Assembly: GCF_026914265.1 (NCBI RefSeq)
Contig: NC_069136.1
Location: 17,847,228-17,911,227 of the forward strand
DNA length: 64,000 nt
Reading direction: 5' to 3'
Source: Mya arenaria
Lineage: Eukaryota; Mollusca; Bivalvia; Myida; Myidae
The notes beneath the pieces were generated by a model, which ran no database searches, had not been told where the DNA came from, and worked only from the letters and a program-made list of their open reading frames with translations. Below, one piece after another: positions 37,708-49,967 of the stretch. A program made the translations under genes and the position numbers. Each line of letters begins with the position of its first letter. Position 1 is the first letter of the stretch.

Positions 37708-37904
37708 GTCACGTGTATGCCATAGATCAATGTGGGGGCGCTACGATGGAGAGTCGCTGTCCCGATTGTGAATCCTGGATAGGAGGTGCCAACCATCGTC
37801 TGCGAGCCGACAACGTTCTGGCGACGGAAATGGATGGGGCCGTCCACGCTGCCTGGTCTGAACAAGCCAATATGGCGAACTATGGGTTTGAAGCCATATT
37901 TTAA
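37708..37904 (+). CDS. RZ-finger terminal exon of the ZNFX1 paralogue
   Basis: It reads HVYAIDQCGGATMESRCPDC and continues with ESWIGGANHRL, ending TAA. With HWFKCPNG from the previous exon it keeps the RZ-type cysteine/histidine pattern. It corresponds to 24140-24336 of ZNFX1. Confidence 0.8.
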
Positions 37905-39890
37905 GAGGTTTACGAAAGCGTTTACTCGCTGAACCTTAAGGGGCAGTACTTCGAATGTTTTGAACAATATGATCAATATTGAATGGTTGCTTTTGAAGCA
38001 TAGTATAAATGAGTGTATACGAATGCATGTTTGTATGTACATACATGTACTGCTTTGATGTTTTTTTTTATTTTTGATTATGAATCATATTTTATTTGTA
38101 AGATATCTAATGTACCAAATGCCATAGTTACATGTATTTCCAACTGATATTCTAAAACATATAAAAGTATGCAAGGAATGTTTAATTCGAAATTAATGGA
38201 AATAATTTATTTTTTATTTTTAAAATGACTGAAATATTGTTCTAAGTATGTTGTGTACATCCCTTTTTAGCTTTTAATATCTGCCTTTTACATGTTAAAG
38301 ACCTTTCCGTTACAATGTGTTGTTATTTGTCTAGAAATAATGTTGTTCATTTGTATGCAATTGAACTATGCCATAGACATTACATAACACATGCGGAGCG
38401 GAGTTCATTTGTTACAGATGGCATTATGCTCGTTGTACTTATTGTAATTAACTTTAATAGATATAGTTATGCATATTTCTGATTATTGTAAATCGATGTA
38501 TGATGGTTGTCCTTAAATTGGGAATTAATAAATTATTTAAATTCTGGTTAAATTAAAAATTCCAAAATAATTACTACATATTAAGTATTTACAATGATCC
38601 CTTTCAGATAAGTTTGAAAATGTCATGGCTGAACATACAAAATTAAAACTTTTATAGACAGTTGAAACAGACAGGAGTTATTTAATTTGTATATTTATAT
38701 AATTAATATGGTTTATATATAATCGATATGATTAATATAATATTTAACAATTAAATGCTATTAAACAATAATGAAATATATGTTTACTTACCCGTTTTAC
38801 ACAAAATTTATTTTGATCGATAGAAGACAAACCATTGTAATTTTCTGCTAGACAATGAATGCGTAAATTAACTTATCAAATTGAATTAATTGTACAGTAT
38901 GGTATATTAATTATTTTTATCAATTTACTTAAACATATATACGTATGTATGATTTATTGTAAGCAGAAAATGATTCTTTTGGTGGTAGAATCCTATCATT
39001 AGGGTGTATTTTTGGTTTTATTTCGCGGATTTTGTTCGGTTTCTAATTTGATTAAACAGCTAGTTAAATCATTTTAATAAAAAATTATCGAGTAAACTTA
39101 TTTCAATATTCGGAAATGTTTAGTTAATTGTTTTTTGTAAGTGTAAGACATGTTTTAATTATATGCTTTATTTATGCCCGTTTATAATGCATTGTTAAGT
39201 TAAAAAAATGCATATCCATATATTAAAACTGTAATATGTTGTGCGAACATATCTGTATGATTCGATTCCCACTAAAAACTGCACATTTATACTGTTTTTG
39301 TTTATTGAGTACATACTTGAGATTTCCCGAATTTTGTCTAGTTTTTTTAAATCTCATTAATAATGTTTTAATTACAGCTTTTTAAATAATTTTAAATGCA
39401 ATTAACAAGTTACTATTTTCAGTATATAGATGTTTTCAGTTAACTACGGCTATTATCTCAGTCAATGCTTTAAATGTATGATTATTTTGATAATGACAGT
39501 AAAGTTTTTTGTTATTGTTCTTTAACAGTTGGAGATATATACATGTACTGAAACTGTGACCTATCTTAATTAGTTTGATTCTTTTCTCCCAATAAATATA
39601 ACTGCACATGTACACTTATATTTTGTATGAGCGCAAAGTTCTTTTATCCTTTGTCCCCTAGGATGAATGAAGTATTCAAGTGGAAATGATGTCCGCCTGT
39701 TAAGAGTTAAAGTTTTTACCTCGGCTGAGGCACCTTGTGGATGTAGTTCGTTTAAATCCGAATTTTTACTCCAATGTGCTGTATTTGATTAGAATGAACT
39801 AAATACGATATTAATTTTTCACGTCGTTTATTTTCATCATTTGAACTTGTGTACTTGTACTCCATAGTTGATGCGTTAAATCACTTTTAT
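37905..39890. repeat. 3' flank shared with ZNFX1 (segmental duplication)
   Basis: Non-coding, AT-rich DNA collinear with 24,337-26,260. Similarity by eye ends near 39,890. Confidence 0.65.
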
Positions 39891-40208
39891 ACGTAAAATT
39901 GAGACGCTATTGACAACAATTCATTTATCATAACATAAATATTAACTTTCCAAAATGTTGATTTAAGTTTTTCTTGGCTCCATAAAAAACAAAAAACAAG
40001 ATAAACATTTATTTTTATTTTATAAAATTCGCGATGATTCGCGATCTGAACATATCCGAAGATGTTGAAGATGTTGCGTTCACCTGAAAGTATTCGCAAT
40101 TGCAGAAAGGCAATTCGATTAAGGAATTGAAGTTAAGGTGTATTATTATATGTCTGAAACCATATATCAGAATGAAGAAACCGATTGTTTATAAAAGGGC
40201 AAGTTGAT

Positions 40209-40387
40209 ATCTTCGCCAGTAATTTTGACCATGCACACCGGCCGGATCCGGCATGCGCTTTTCAACTTTACGCGCGAACGGGAATCGGAGATATGTTTAC
40301 CTCGTGACTGGTACCCGTCAGCGCGTAGAGCCAAAAAGCGCATGCCGGGTTCGGCCCTTGTGTGTACTCAAAATTACTGGCGAAGAT
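40209..40387. mobile_element. Short foldback MITE with ~60-bp inverted ends
   Basis: The left arm starts ATCTTCGCCAGTAATTTTGA and the right arm ends with its complement. Both arms contain CGGCATGCGCTTTT. The element is nearly all arm. No convincing target duplication was found. Confidence 0.75.
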
Positions 40388-40680
40388 CTGTGAGTCGGTA
40401 TATAAACAGTTTTCTGCACAGAGTTATCAAAGAAAATTGCGAAAACGCTACTAGTTTGTGCTTGTTGAGCTTTTGCACCTTGGGGATAATTTCCATCTGA
40501 ACATGCATGCGGCGTATACAGTTGTTTTATCGAAAAATTCTTGTAGATCTGAGCTCGTTTCCATACACATGTCTCAATCCGAAATCTGCTAACCTTCATT
40601 ACTTGTGAATGATTAAGATTGTTTGACATTTCAAAATATTTAATATGTAAAAAAAATACGACTAAAAGTGGATTATTTGT

Positions 40681-43600
40681 TTTTAGCTCCACTGGCCGAA
40701 GGCCATGGAGCTTATGTCGTCACAGATTGTCCGTCGTGAGTGCGTGCGTGCGTGCGTGCGTGCGTAAACTTTTACTTTAAACGACATCTCCTCTGAAACT
40801 GATAAGCGGATTTTGACAAAACTTCACAGGAATGTTCCTTTGGTGGTCCTTTCCCAAAATTGCTCAAATGGTTCCGGTCCATTGCACAATATGGCCGCCA
40901 GAGCTAAAAATAGCAAAATCTTTAAACGACATCTCCTCTGAAACGGTTCGGCAGATTTTGATGAAACTTGACAGTAATGTTCCTTGGGTGGTCCTTTATT
41001 AAAATTGCTCAAATGGTTCTGGTCCATTGCACAATATGGCCGCCACAGCTAAAAATAGCAAAATCTTTAAACGACATCTCCTCTGAAACGGATAGGCAGA
41101 TTTTGATGAAACTTGACAGAATTGTTCCTTGGGTGGTCCTTAATCAAAATTGCTCAAATGGTTCCGGTCCGCTGCACAACATGGCTGCCAGGGCAAAAAA
41201 ATAGAAAAACCTTTAAAGAACATCTTCTCAGAAACCGATGATCAGATTTTGATGAAACTTAACAGAAATGTTCCTTGGATGGTCCTTTACCAAAATTGCT
41301 CAAATGGTTCCGGTCCATTGCACAATATGGCCGCCAGAGCTAAAAATAGCAAAATCTTTAAACGACATCTCCTCTGAAACGGTTCGGCAGATGTTGATGA
41401 AACTTGACAGTAATGTTCCTTGGGTGGTCCTTTATTAAAATTGCTCAAATGGTTCTGGTCCATTGCACAATATGGCCGCCACAGCTAAAAATAGCAAAAT
41501 CTTTAAACGACATCTCCTCTGAAACGGATAGGCAGATTTTGATGAAACTTGACAGAATTGTTCCTTGGGTGGTCCTTAACCAAAATTGCACAAATGGTTC
41601 CGGTCCGCTGCACAACATGGCTGCCAGGGCAAAAAATAGAAAAACCTTTAAAGAACATCTTCTCAGAAACCGATGATCAGATTTTGATGAAACTTAACAG
41701 AAATGTTCCTTGGATGGTCCTTTACCAAAATTGCTCAAATGGTTCCGGTCCATTGCACAATATGGCCGCCAGAGCTAAAAATAGCAAAATCTTTAAACGA
41801 CATCTCCTCTGAAACGGTTTGGCAGATTTTGATGAAACTTGACAGTAATGTTCCTTGGGTGGTCCTTTATTAAAATTGCTCAAATGGTTCTGGTCCATTG
41901 CACAATATGGCCGCCACAGCTAAAAATAGCAAAATCTTTAAACGACATCTCCTCTGAAACGGATAGGCAGATTTTGATGAAACTTGACAGAATTGTTCCT
42001 TGGGTGGTCCTTAACCAAAATTGCTCAAATGGTTCCGGTCCGCTGCACAACATGGCTGCCAGGGCAAAACAAATAGAAAAACCTTTAAAGAACATCTACT
42101 CAGAAACCGATGATCAGATTTTGATGAAACTTAACAGAAATGTTCCTTGGATGGTCCTTTACCAAATTTGCTCAAATGGTTCCGGTCCATTGCACAATAT
42201 GGCCGCCAGAGCTAAAAATAGCAAAATCTTTAAACGACATCTCCTCTGAAACGGTTCGGCAGATGTTGATGAAACTTGACAGTAATGTTCCTTGGGTGGT
42301 CCTTTATTAAAATTGCTCAAATGGTTCTGGTCCATTGCACAATATGGCCGCCACAGCTAAAAATAGCAAAATCTTTAAACGACATCTCCTCTGAAACGGA
42401 TAGGCAGATTTTGATGAAACTTGACAGAATTGTTCCTTGGGTGGTCCTTAACCAAAATTGCTCAAATGGTTCCGGTCCGCTGCACAACATGGCTGCCAGG
42501 GCAAAAAATAGAAAAACCTTTAAAGAACATCTTCTCAGAAACCGATGATCAGATTTTGATGAAACTTAACAGAAATGTTCCTTGGATGGTCCTTTACCAA
42601 AATTGCTCAAATGGTTCCGGTCCATTGCACAATATGGCCGCCAGAGCTAAAAATAGCAAAATCTTTAAACGACATCTCCTCTGAAACGGTTCGGCAGATT
42701 TTTATGAAACTTGACAGTAATGTTCCTTGGGTGGTCCTTTATTAAAATTGCTCAAATGGTTCTGGTCCATTGCACAATATGGCCGCCACAGCTAAAAATA
42801 GCAAAATCTTTAAACGACATCTCCTCTGAAACGGATAGGCAGATTTTGATGAAACTTGACAGAATTGTTCCTTGGGTGGTCCTTAACCAAAATTGCTCAA
42901 ATGGTTCCGGTCCGCTGCACAACATGGCTGCCAGGGCAAAACAAATAGAAAAACCTTTAAAGAACATCTTCTCAGAAACCGATGATCAGATTTTGATGAA
43001 ACTTAACAGAAATGTTCCTTGGATGGTCCTTTACCAAATTTGCTCAAATGGTTCCGGTCCATTGCACAATATGGCCGCCAGAGCTAAAAATAGCAAAATC
43101 TTTAAACGACATCTCCTCTGAAACGGTTCGGCAGATGTTGATGAAACTTGACAGTAATGTTCCTTGGGTGGTCCTTTATTAAAATTGCTCAAATGGTTCT
43201 GGTCCATTGCACAATATGGCCGCCACAGCTAAAAATAGCAAAATCTTTAAACGACATCTCCTCTGAAACGGATAGGCAGATTTTGATGAAACTTGACAGA
43301 ATTGTTCCTTGGGTGGTCCTTAACCAAAATTGCTCAAATGGTTCCGGTCCGCTGCACAACATGGCTGCCAGGGCAAAAAAATAGAAAAACCTTTAAAGAA
43401 CATCTTCTCAGAAACCGATGATCAGATTTTGATGAAACTTAACAGAAATGTTCCTTGGATGGTCATTAACCAAAATTTGTTAAATGGTTCCAGTCCACTG
43501 CACACCATGGCTGCCAGAGCTAAAAAATAAAAAAAAAAAACTTTATACGACTTGTCGTCGAAACCGATGACCTTTTTTCGATAAAACTTGACAGAAATGT

Positions 43601-43810
43601 TTGTTTGGTGCTCCTTTACTCAAATTGTCCAAATCATTTCGGTCCACTGCACAACATGGCAGCCAGAGCTATTAAAGTAATTTTTTTTTTAAATAACTTC
43701 TCCTCAAAAATTGATGATTGTATTTCTATGAAACTTGACGAAAATGTTCGTTAAGTGGTCTTTGCTTGAACCTTTTGGCCAGTGGAGCACAGGCACTGAT
43801 GTGCCTCTTG
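40681..43810. mobile_element. Helitron-like (pearl/Helentron-type) element with higher-order tandem core
   Basis: The left end is a near-perfect hairpin (AGCTCCACTGGCC then GGCCATGGAGCT, 40685-40712), followed by a GCGT microsatellite (about 40,739-40,766). The core is about 20 monomers of roughly 145 bp. Three monomer types, with cggcagat, taggcagat and gatcagat variants, alternate as a 435-436-bp higher-order unit repeated about six times. The last monomers are divergent. The right end has GGCCAGTGGAGC, the inverse of the left end, and a hairpin AGGCACTGATGTGCCT at 43791-43806. Family assignment is inferred from the architecture. Confidence 0.7.
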
Positions 43811-44541
43811 TTTATGTGTATCATAGAGTACTAAAACACATTTTTTTACGATTCTCAGTCCAAGAGATCACCCTAGGACCAATCGCTCGAATCAGGTTAC
43901 TGGTAGCTCGACTAGCCAAAAATGCGGTCCAAATACCAAGTAACTGTGGTTAGTTCTGGGACCAATCGTATTCCTAATAATATTTCGATTGTATTTGAGA
44001 TATGAGCAAGGCTAACATTTGTGTACGCCGCAGCCATCCAAACGATCACAATAGCTTGACTTTTCAGTAAAAGCAACAATAGACGAGCTAAAATGGTTCC
44101 CCGACCTATGATCTTTACTTGAAGGTACTCACTCATGTTTGTTATAAATATTCTTTTTTGAATGCCGTAATATGTGGCAAATCAATTGGAGTATACAACT
44201 AATTAAGATATCAAAAGCTGGATATTGACTTTACAAGCGTGGGTTTTCAATCCAATAAAACCAACATACTTCTTTATACCATAACTGTATTTGTTTCTGC
44301 AATTTCGATATCAAAGTAAACTAATGATAAAATAAGTGTTTTTAGATGATTTTCCGGGAAAACTTTTTTTTCGGGATAACTAATTCTTGGTTCAAAAACA
44401 TGGTGATCGAGTACCTTTAAAGCATGATATTGCAATCAATGAACTTTTTTCCGACATAGAATCAAGGTATACAAAATATCAGGGTACTTCCGAGAAATGC
44501 TGACGTATAGAACAAAGCTCGTTTAACTTACACAGGAACAA
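43811..44541. other. Unassigned intergenic DNA
   Basis: No gene is recognised. The stretch around 44,290-44,390 resembles part of ZNFX1 intron 1 (about 15,520-15,600), which suggests a dispersed repeat. Confidence 0.4.
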
Positions 44542-45011
44542 CAGTGTGTGTATAATAATACCACGTGATAAATTGCGTCATAAATGCTACGTCTGAAGGC
44601 ATCATTTTGCTTCGAATGAAGACTTTAAACGAAGATAACTTTCTTATTTCATCACCATTTTTAAAGAATCATAGCGCAGGCTACGCCGTTCACGGAGCCC
44701 GGCCTTCAGTCTTTTACCAGTTTGAAACACTTCGACAAACCTTTTCACAATACGGCCGTCTGAAGGAGCACTGTCAAATCATTATTTTGGAAACAGGTTT
44801 GTCCAAGTGTTTGATGAAACTAATTACCTTATCACACTCCGGTAATAAAGCGAAGGCGGGGCTCTTTAAGCGGCATAGACTGCTCTTTGTTTTGTTTAAA
44901 ATGGTATAGTAAAGGAAAAGTTATCTTTGATTTAAGTCTTCATTTTAAGCAAAATGTTGCCATCCGACATAGCATATATGACGTAATTTATCACGTGGTA
45001 CACACACACTG
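44542..45011. mobile_element. MITE with CAGTGTGTG ends and 5-bp duplication, copy A
   Basis: Inverted ends of 70 bp or more include ACGTGATAAATTGCGTCATA and its complement. The element is flanked by AACAA on both sides. Copy B lies at 53,994-54,479 with TATTC on both sides. It has no transposase; internal open frames are not meaningful. Confidence 0.8.
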
Positions 45012-45223
45012 AACAAGGCCCTCTCAGAGTTGCCCCCAGTGAAACAATTGTTCACATTAATTTAAGATGTGCAATACCTCAAGAATTATACAAAATTAAG
45101 ACCATTTTCTAGATTTATTTCAAAATTCACTTAAATCAATACACAACCAAGTATCTAACGATTCTATATTTACAAAACAGATCATCAACTAAATGAAGCA
45201 CATTCTCTACCATAACTTAATCA

Positions 45224-45401
45224 TACAGTCGAAACCCGTTGGCTCGAACTCGCTTGGCTCGAATTCCTCTTTGGCTCAACGAGATGTTAGGGCCTGATTT
45301 CTGTAAACTGAAGGTAAACATTTCAGCTTGACTTGAATTTTCCAAGGCTCGAGGTATTTTTGCTGGTCCCTTGGAGTTCGAGCCAACGGGGTTCGACTGT
45401 A
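45224..45401. mobile_element. Tc1/mariner- or pogo-type MITE, copy 1
   Basis: Inverted ends CAGTCGAAACCCGTTGGCTC and the complement of GAGCCAACGGGGTTCGACTG are flanked by TA dinucleotides. The related copy at 48,181-48,372 also has TA flanks. Confidence 0.8.
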
Positions 45402-45560
45402 AATGAACATGGAACATTTATTTCAGTGGCAAACAACACACTTATGAAGTATGTTACAACTAATACATTGAAAACTACAGCGAAAAGCCCGGTTGTCAAA
45501 CAATTTAAGTAAGAGGCAAAGAGACAGGAGAAAATGATCACTTACTCCAAATACTCTTAA

Positions 45561-45843
45561 AGCTGCACTGTCACAGATTGACCATTTTGACAACTTTTTT
45601 TTGTCTTGGAATGAGCCAATTTTTTATTTAATGTCTGGAATCGGGTGATATAAAAGACTGGTGCTCAAAGATCAGAATGCTAACGTTTTAAGAGAAATGT
45701 AAAATTCAGCAGTTTTCAAAACAATTGAGATCTGTTCTATTGTGACTTAAATAACTGATTTGAAAGCATTGGTGCCAGAATCAGCTGATTCTGAGACAAA
45801 AAAGAAGAAGTTGTCAAATCGGTCAATCTGTGAGAGTGCAGCT
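45561..45843. mobile_element. TTAA-flanked foldback MITE, copy 2
   Basis: Its ends are AGCTGCACTGTCACAG and the complement of CTGTGAGAGTGCAGCT, with TTAA at 45557-45560 and 45844-45847. It is uninterrupted, so it serves as the empty-site reference for the nested insertion in copy 3. Confidence 0.8.
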
Positions 45844-45847
45844 TTAA

Positions 45848-46530
45848 CATTAGAAACAAATTATAAAAGCATCTATCTGACTGAACACCTGATTAATGTA
45901 AAACAATTAAAGAAATATTTAAACATAGCTTCTTATAAAATTTAAAAAAAATATTTTTATTAATTTTATGAATGTAATAAACTCTAATTCAAAATCTATT
46001 TATTTTAAAATCCTATGTAACGTACATTTATGTGATCTTGAATGCCTTGTGACCCTTTTATAAAGAATTGTATCTAAAGAGTTTCATATGTAGGGAAGGA
46101 ATTCATTCAACACTGTATCGAAAATGATGTTACTCCCATGGTTTTTTAGCATCGAAAGATTACAAAATGTCATTTCACGTCCAATTTTGCTTTAAATAAA
46201 AAACAAATTCAATTCAGTACAAACAGTAGGAACTTGAGCTATAAAGCATTTTCCCCTTTCAAAGATACCAAAGGTCTACATGCATTGAAACAAAGTTTTT
46301 CGAAAGGCTCCTTAAAATGACATGCAAGACATTTTCTGTGCATTGGATACCAAATAATGTCTAAAAATTCAATATTTCAATATATAAATAATATATATTA
46401 TAATTTTGTAATAGATTATTACTTCATCCTATTACTTATGAACAAGAGGTATATAAGTATAATGTTTATCAATGTGTTTTAAGATCATTTACTGGTATTC
46501 TAACAGATCTTCATGTTCATGTATAACTAA
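45848..46530. other. Unassigned AT-rich intergenic DNA
   Basis: No gene, RNA or repeat is recognised. Confidence 0.4.
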
Positions 46531-46850
46531 TGCACGAGTCAATTGTAACCAAGATCCCCCACCAGGTCCGAGGAATAGCATGGACTTTGACTTTCGGTCC
46601 AGCAAATCTTGGGTAAAATCCCCGCCCTGCAGGGACACACTACTGGTAAAATCCTCGCCAAATGCCCCCCCCCCCCATCCCAGGGACATCTTAGGTAAGG
46701 CCCATTCCACACTATTTTCAGCGCAAACAAAACCACCACATTCACCTGGCACTGCAGTGCCCCCTGGAAGGTGAAAACACAGCCCATTTTCCCGGCTGTC
46801 CCCGGTATTCCCCAGACCTGGGGGGACAGTGGTTACAATTGACTGATGCA
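46531..46850. mobile_element. Harbinger-like MITE, copy 2
   Basis: Ends TGCACGAGTCAATTGTAACC and the complement of GGTTACAATTGACTGATGCA are flanked by TAA at 46528-46530 and 46851-46853. The interior shares GGAATAGCA.GGA and cccggctgtcccggtatt-type phrases with copy 1 at 5320-5643. Confidence 0.82.
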
Positions 46851-46853
46851 TAA

Positions 46854-48180
46854 TCATAACATACAATTTAGTAATGTAAAGAAAAGTAAAATAGTTTGAC
46901 CTACAACAATAATCACAGAAATAGCATTTCAAATGTAAAATTAATCATTGAACATACTTTAAGCAAGTATATGGACATCTAATCAACAATCTGCTGACTC
47001 AATATGCTGACTTATATACTAGTATCTCTTTGTAAGTTTGTCTAATGGCTTACTGAAAGAAAGGCACAATCAACGATTGCCAAAATGTGTTTAATTACCA
47101 AAATGTTAAATGAAACTTCTAAAAGTGGTATTAGATGGTATCTTAAACTCTATGTTTTTCTTTTATAGAAATCTATCATTTAACATGAAAATTACATAAT
47201 TAATTGCAAGGTTTATATGTTAACAAGGTCAAGAACGATCAAAGTGAAAGAGCAATCATAAATTACACTATGTAAATGTTTAAAAAAGTAACAAAACAAA
47301 ACGGTCCCTGAAAATTGCCATGTATACTCAGGGTCTAAAAATGTACCCTTCTTTGCTGTAGCCGATACCGGACTACTTCCCCAAATGGCCAGAATCTGTA
47401 TTTTTTTCTCAAAATAGGCCCTGAAATTCCCCATTTAAAACAAAATAAAAAAGTACTTATATATATATTATATAATAAGAAGCTCATGATTCATTATATG
47501 ATGTCTCTGTGTGATATATTTACTGTTTAATTGATTTTTACTCCATTAATTTTGTTCCCAATATGTTTGAAAAAGTATTCTGAGAATTTGTTTCCCCCCA
47601 AAAAGCGCTAATATGTCTTCCCCATAACCAGTAAAAAGGTCCCGATACTTAAAACAAAGAAACCAGGACTGAAAATTTTAAATGTAAACAAAGAAAAATT
47701 GACAATGAATGTAGTGTGAAGTACTTTTAAAGTTTGTTTTAGAACTTGACATTCATTGTATACACATAAGGCAGGCAATAATATGTACAGATGCAACTAC
47801 ACTTCTGTACATGTTCTAGATTAATTCTTGAAAAAGCGACCACGTAGTCACTTCGGAAAAATGAGCGCAATATATATATGTATATATATATGTATATGTT
47901 GCAAATAGTTTCTGTTAATATCTTGGATGATCATATAAATTTTTGGAAAGTTGGGGTTCAAAATGTGTTTTGATGGTTTCTGAATCTGGAAAGACTAGAA
48001 AAAAACTTCAGCCATTTTTCTACAGATTTCGGACTTAGATTTCAGTGCAGAACTTTTTGTAGTTGCATTTTATCTAACTCAGTGCTCCAGTTAGCCCTAA
48101 ATAGCAGAGTAAGCATCCAGCTTCCTTATACTACACCCTACAGTGCCCTCATTTTTGACAGAGTAAAATTTAAAAAAAAG
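46854..48180. other. Unassigned AT-rich intergenic DNA
   Basis: It contains a short ATAT run near 47,870-47,900. No gene is recognised. Confidence 0.4.
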
Positions 48181-48372
48181 TACAGTCAAACCCCGTTGGC
48201 TCGAATTTGCTTGGCTTGAATTCCTCTTTGGCTCGAACTGGATGTATTATAAAAGGACTGATTTCTTTATGTATACTAAATATAAAAAAAAAAATTGCTT
48301 GGCTTGAATTTTTTGAGGCTCGATGTATTTTTGCTGGGCCCTGAGAGTTCGAGCCAAGAGGGTTCGAATGTA
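48181..48372. mobile_element. Tc1/mariner- or pogo-type MITE, copy 2
   Basis: The left end CAGTCAAACCCCGTTGGCTC follows TA; the right end GAGCCAAGAGGGTTCGAATG precedes TA. It is more diverged than the copy at 45,224-45,401. Confidence 0.75.
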
Positions 48373-49367
48373 TAAAAATAATTAATATACAGGGTTTTGA
48401 CATTAAAGTAAAGATAATAGCTAAGGTATTCTTAACAAACTATAGTTATTGAAACTAGATACAAGACTTACTCAATAAGATTTAAACATTGGCCCTTGCA
48501 CTTAGTGCCCTATTAAGGCTCATTCAATGTGCATAAAAATGCCGTATCTGACCTATCATATATACATATATATATATAACAATGAGGAACATATTAAAAT
48601 TATTGTTACCTACATGTAGTGTACAGATGGAAATAAAACATTTTATGATTTTTGATAAAAAAAAACCTATGGTAACAGCCTTATGTAATATATTAGTCTG
48701 GTATAAAAAGAATCCAATTGATTTTACTATTGTTGATTTAGTATTTTTCCAAGAAAAACAAAACAAATACATCATGTGGCTTAAAGATGCACTCTTACTC
48801 CCAAATAAGATTTACAACAATTAATACAATTGTTTTAACAAACCAAAAAGAATGAATAAATGTCAAAAACAATGGTTCTTATGAAGGATACAGAGTTTAA
48901 TTTGAAAGAAAGGTGCAGAAAACATGGTATTTCTACCTTATCAGATGATAGTAGATCACAGTAAATCTTTTATCTCTCACCAATCATTTAATATTTTTCA
49001 TGTTGTCTGCTATTAAATACACGGTTATAGTCTTGTTATCCATAATTAGTATTTTCCATAAATGAATTATTTAATAAGCTGTTAAAGGTTTATCACTCAA
49101 AAATTTATGTTTGTTATACATGTGTATGTATTCATTTTGAATAAGAGTGTCTCTTTAAAAAACAATCCACCAGAAAAAACATTTGGAAAATGAAAAAAAA
49201 AAAGATTTATTTATAGTATCTTTAACCATCTTCTCAAAAAAAAAACAGATTTCGAGAACTCTGTAAATATTGTGTTCTGAAAACAAGCCAGAAGTGGTTT
49301 TCAGAAGGAGGTTTTGATCCTCTGTACTTGTTGTTGATTAGTTTAAAAAAAAGGGAATGAAGCTATA
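48373..49367. other. Unassigned AT-rich intergenic DNA
   Basis: Several A/T homopolymer runs are present. No gene is recognised. Confidence 0.4.
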
Positions 49368-49967
49368 AGCTGCACTCTCACAGATTGACTGTTATGACAA
49401 CTTTTTTTTATTTTTTGTCTAGCAATGAGCCAAATTTTGCATAAATTTCTTGAAACTAATGATACAAGACTGCTGACAAAAGATCAGATTGAGTTTTTCA
49501 TATTCACATTCAAAAATTGATGTTTAAAAAGGTCAAAGAGTTACTTAAGCTTTAAAAAAAATAAAACTTTTGGCAGTTGTCCAAACAATTGAGATCAGGC
49601 CCCAATTTCTCAAAACTTCTTAAGCTTAACAGGCTTAAGTCGCTTATTTCAATTAGCCAAAATACATACTAATAATGCATTTCGATAAATGAAAAATGGT
49701 TTCTTCTAACTAGCGTCCAGATTTTTCTTATATAATTTCAAAAAAATCTTAAAGAAGTAAATACAACGCACATTATGGAACAACAAAAACAGTGAGTTTA
49801 GCTTAAACTTGTAATAAGGGACTTAAGAAGTTTCGAGAAATTTGGGGCCTGTTCTATTGTGAGTTATCCTAAAATGTATGACTGTATTGAAGGCATAATG
49901 ATACCAAAACAGCTGATTCTGAGATAAAAACAAAATGTCAAAACTGTCAATCTATGAGAGTGCTGCT
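49368..49967. mobile_element. TTAA-type foldback MITE, copy 3, carrying a nested MITE
   Basis: The ends AGCTGCACTCTCACAG and CTATGAGAGTGCTGCT match copies 1 and 2. The right flank is TTAA and the left flank has decayed. The interior is split at about 49,596-49,850 by a second inverted-repeat element. Confidence 0.75.
49596..49850. mobile_element. Nested MITE with AGGCCCCAATTTCTC ends
   Basis: Inverted ends AGGCCCCAATTTCTC (then AAAACTTCTTAAG) and CTTAAGAAGTTTCGAGAAAT (then TTGGGGCCT) bound it. The uninterrupted relative at 45,561 reads gagatctgttctattg across the site, which shows the insertion point directly. Confidence 0.75.

Larger units (their letters stand above)
29027..37904 (+). pseudogene. 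Helicase-less ZNFX1 paralogue with duplicated N-terminal module
   Basis: Exons recognised by homology to the neighbouring ZNFX1 are 29027-29064 (exon 1), module A (29876-30267, 32186-32323, 32822-32957), module B (33686-34062, 34471-34608, 34909-35044), the zinc-finger block 35598-37396 and the RZ exon 37708-37904. Exon 5 and the whole helicase core are absent. All junctions keep phase: exons 2-4 form a phase 2-2 cassette, and the zinc-finger block has an acceptor (TTTCAG) that accepts phase 2. The total of 3,351 nt is divisible by three. One in-frame TAA at 35932-35934 stands where ZNFX1 has CAA, early in the finger region. The gene is therefore either a recent pseudogene or one giving a protein of about 562 residues. 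Expression is unknown. Confidence 0.8.

Noticed and set aside
40968-43530. A series of repeated 66-136-codon plus-strand frames with near-identical proteins
   Set aside because: They are translations of the 145-bp monomers. The monomer length is not a multiple of three, the same DNA reads in several frames, and no start or codon signal is shared.
44565-44909. 114-residue plus-strand frame
   Set aside because: It lies wholly within a non-autonomous MITE and is not conserved in copy B.
44542-45011. V(D)J-type recombination signal suggested by CAGTGTGTG ends and 5-bp duplications
   Set aside because: There is no heptamer-spacer-nonamer layout, and the ends continue as a long inverted repeat typical of a MITE.
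46489-46932. 147-residue minus-strand frame
   Set aside because: It covers MITE copy 2 and matches the frame in copy 1 only because the DNA element is repeated.
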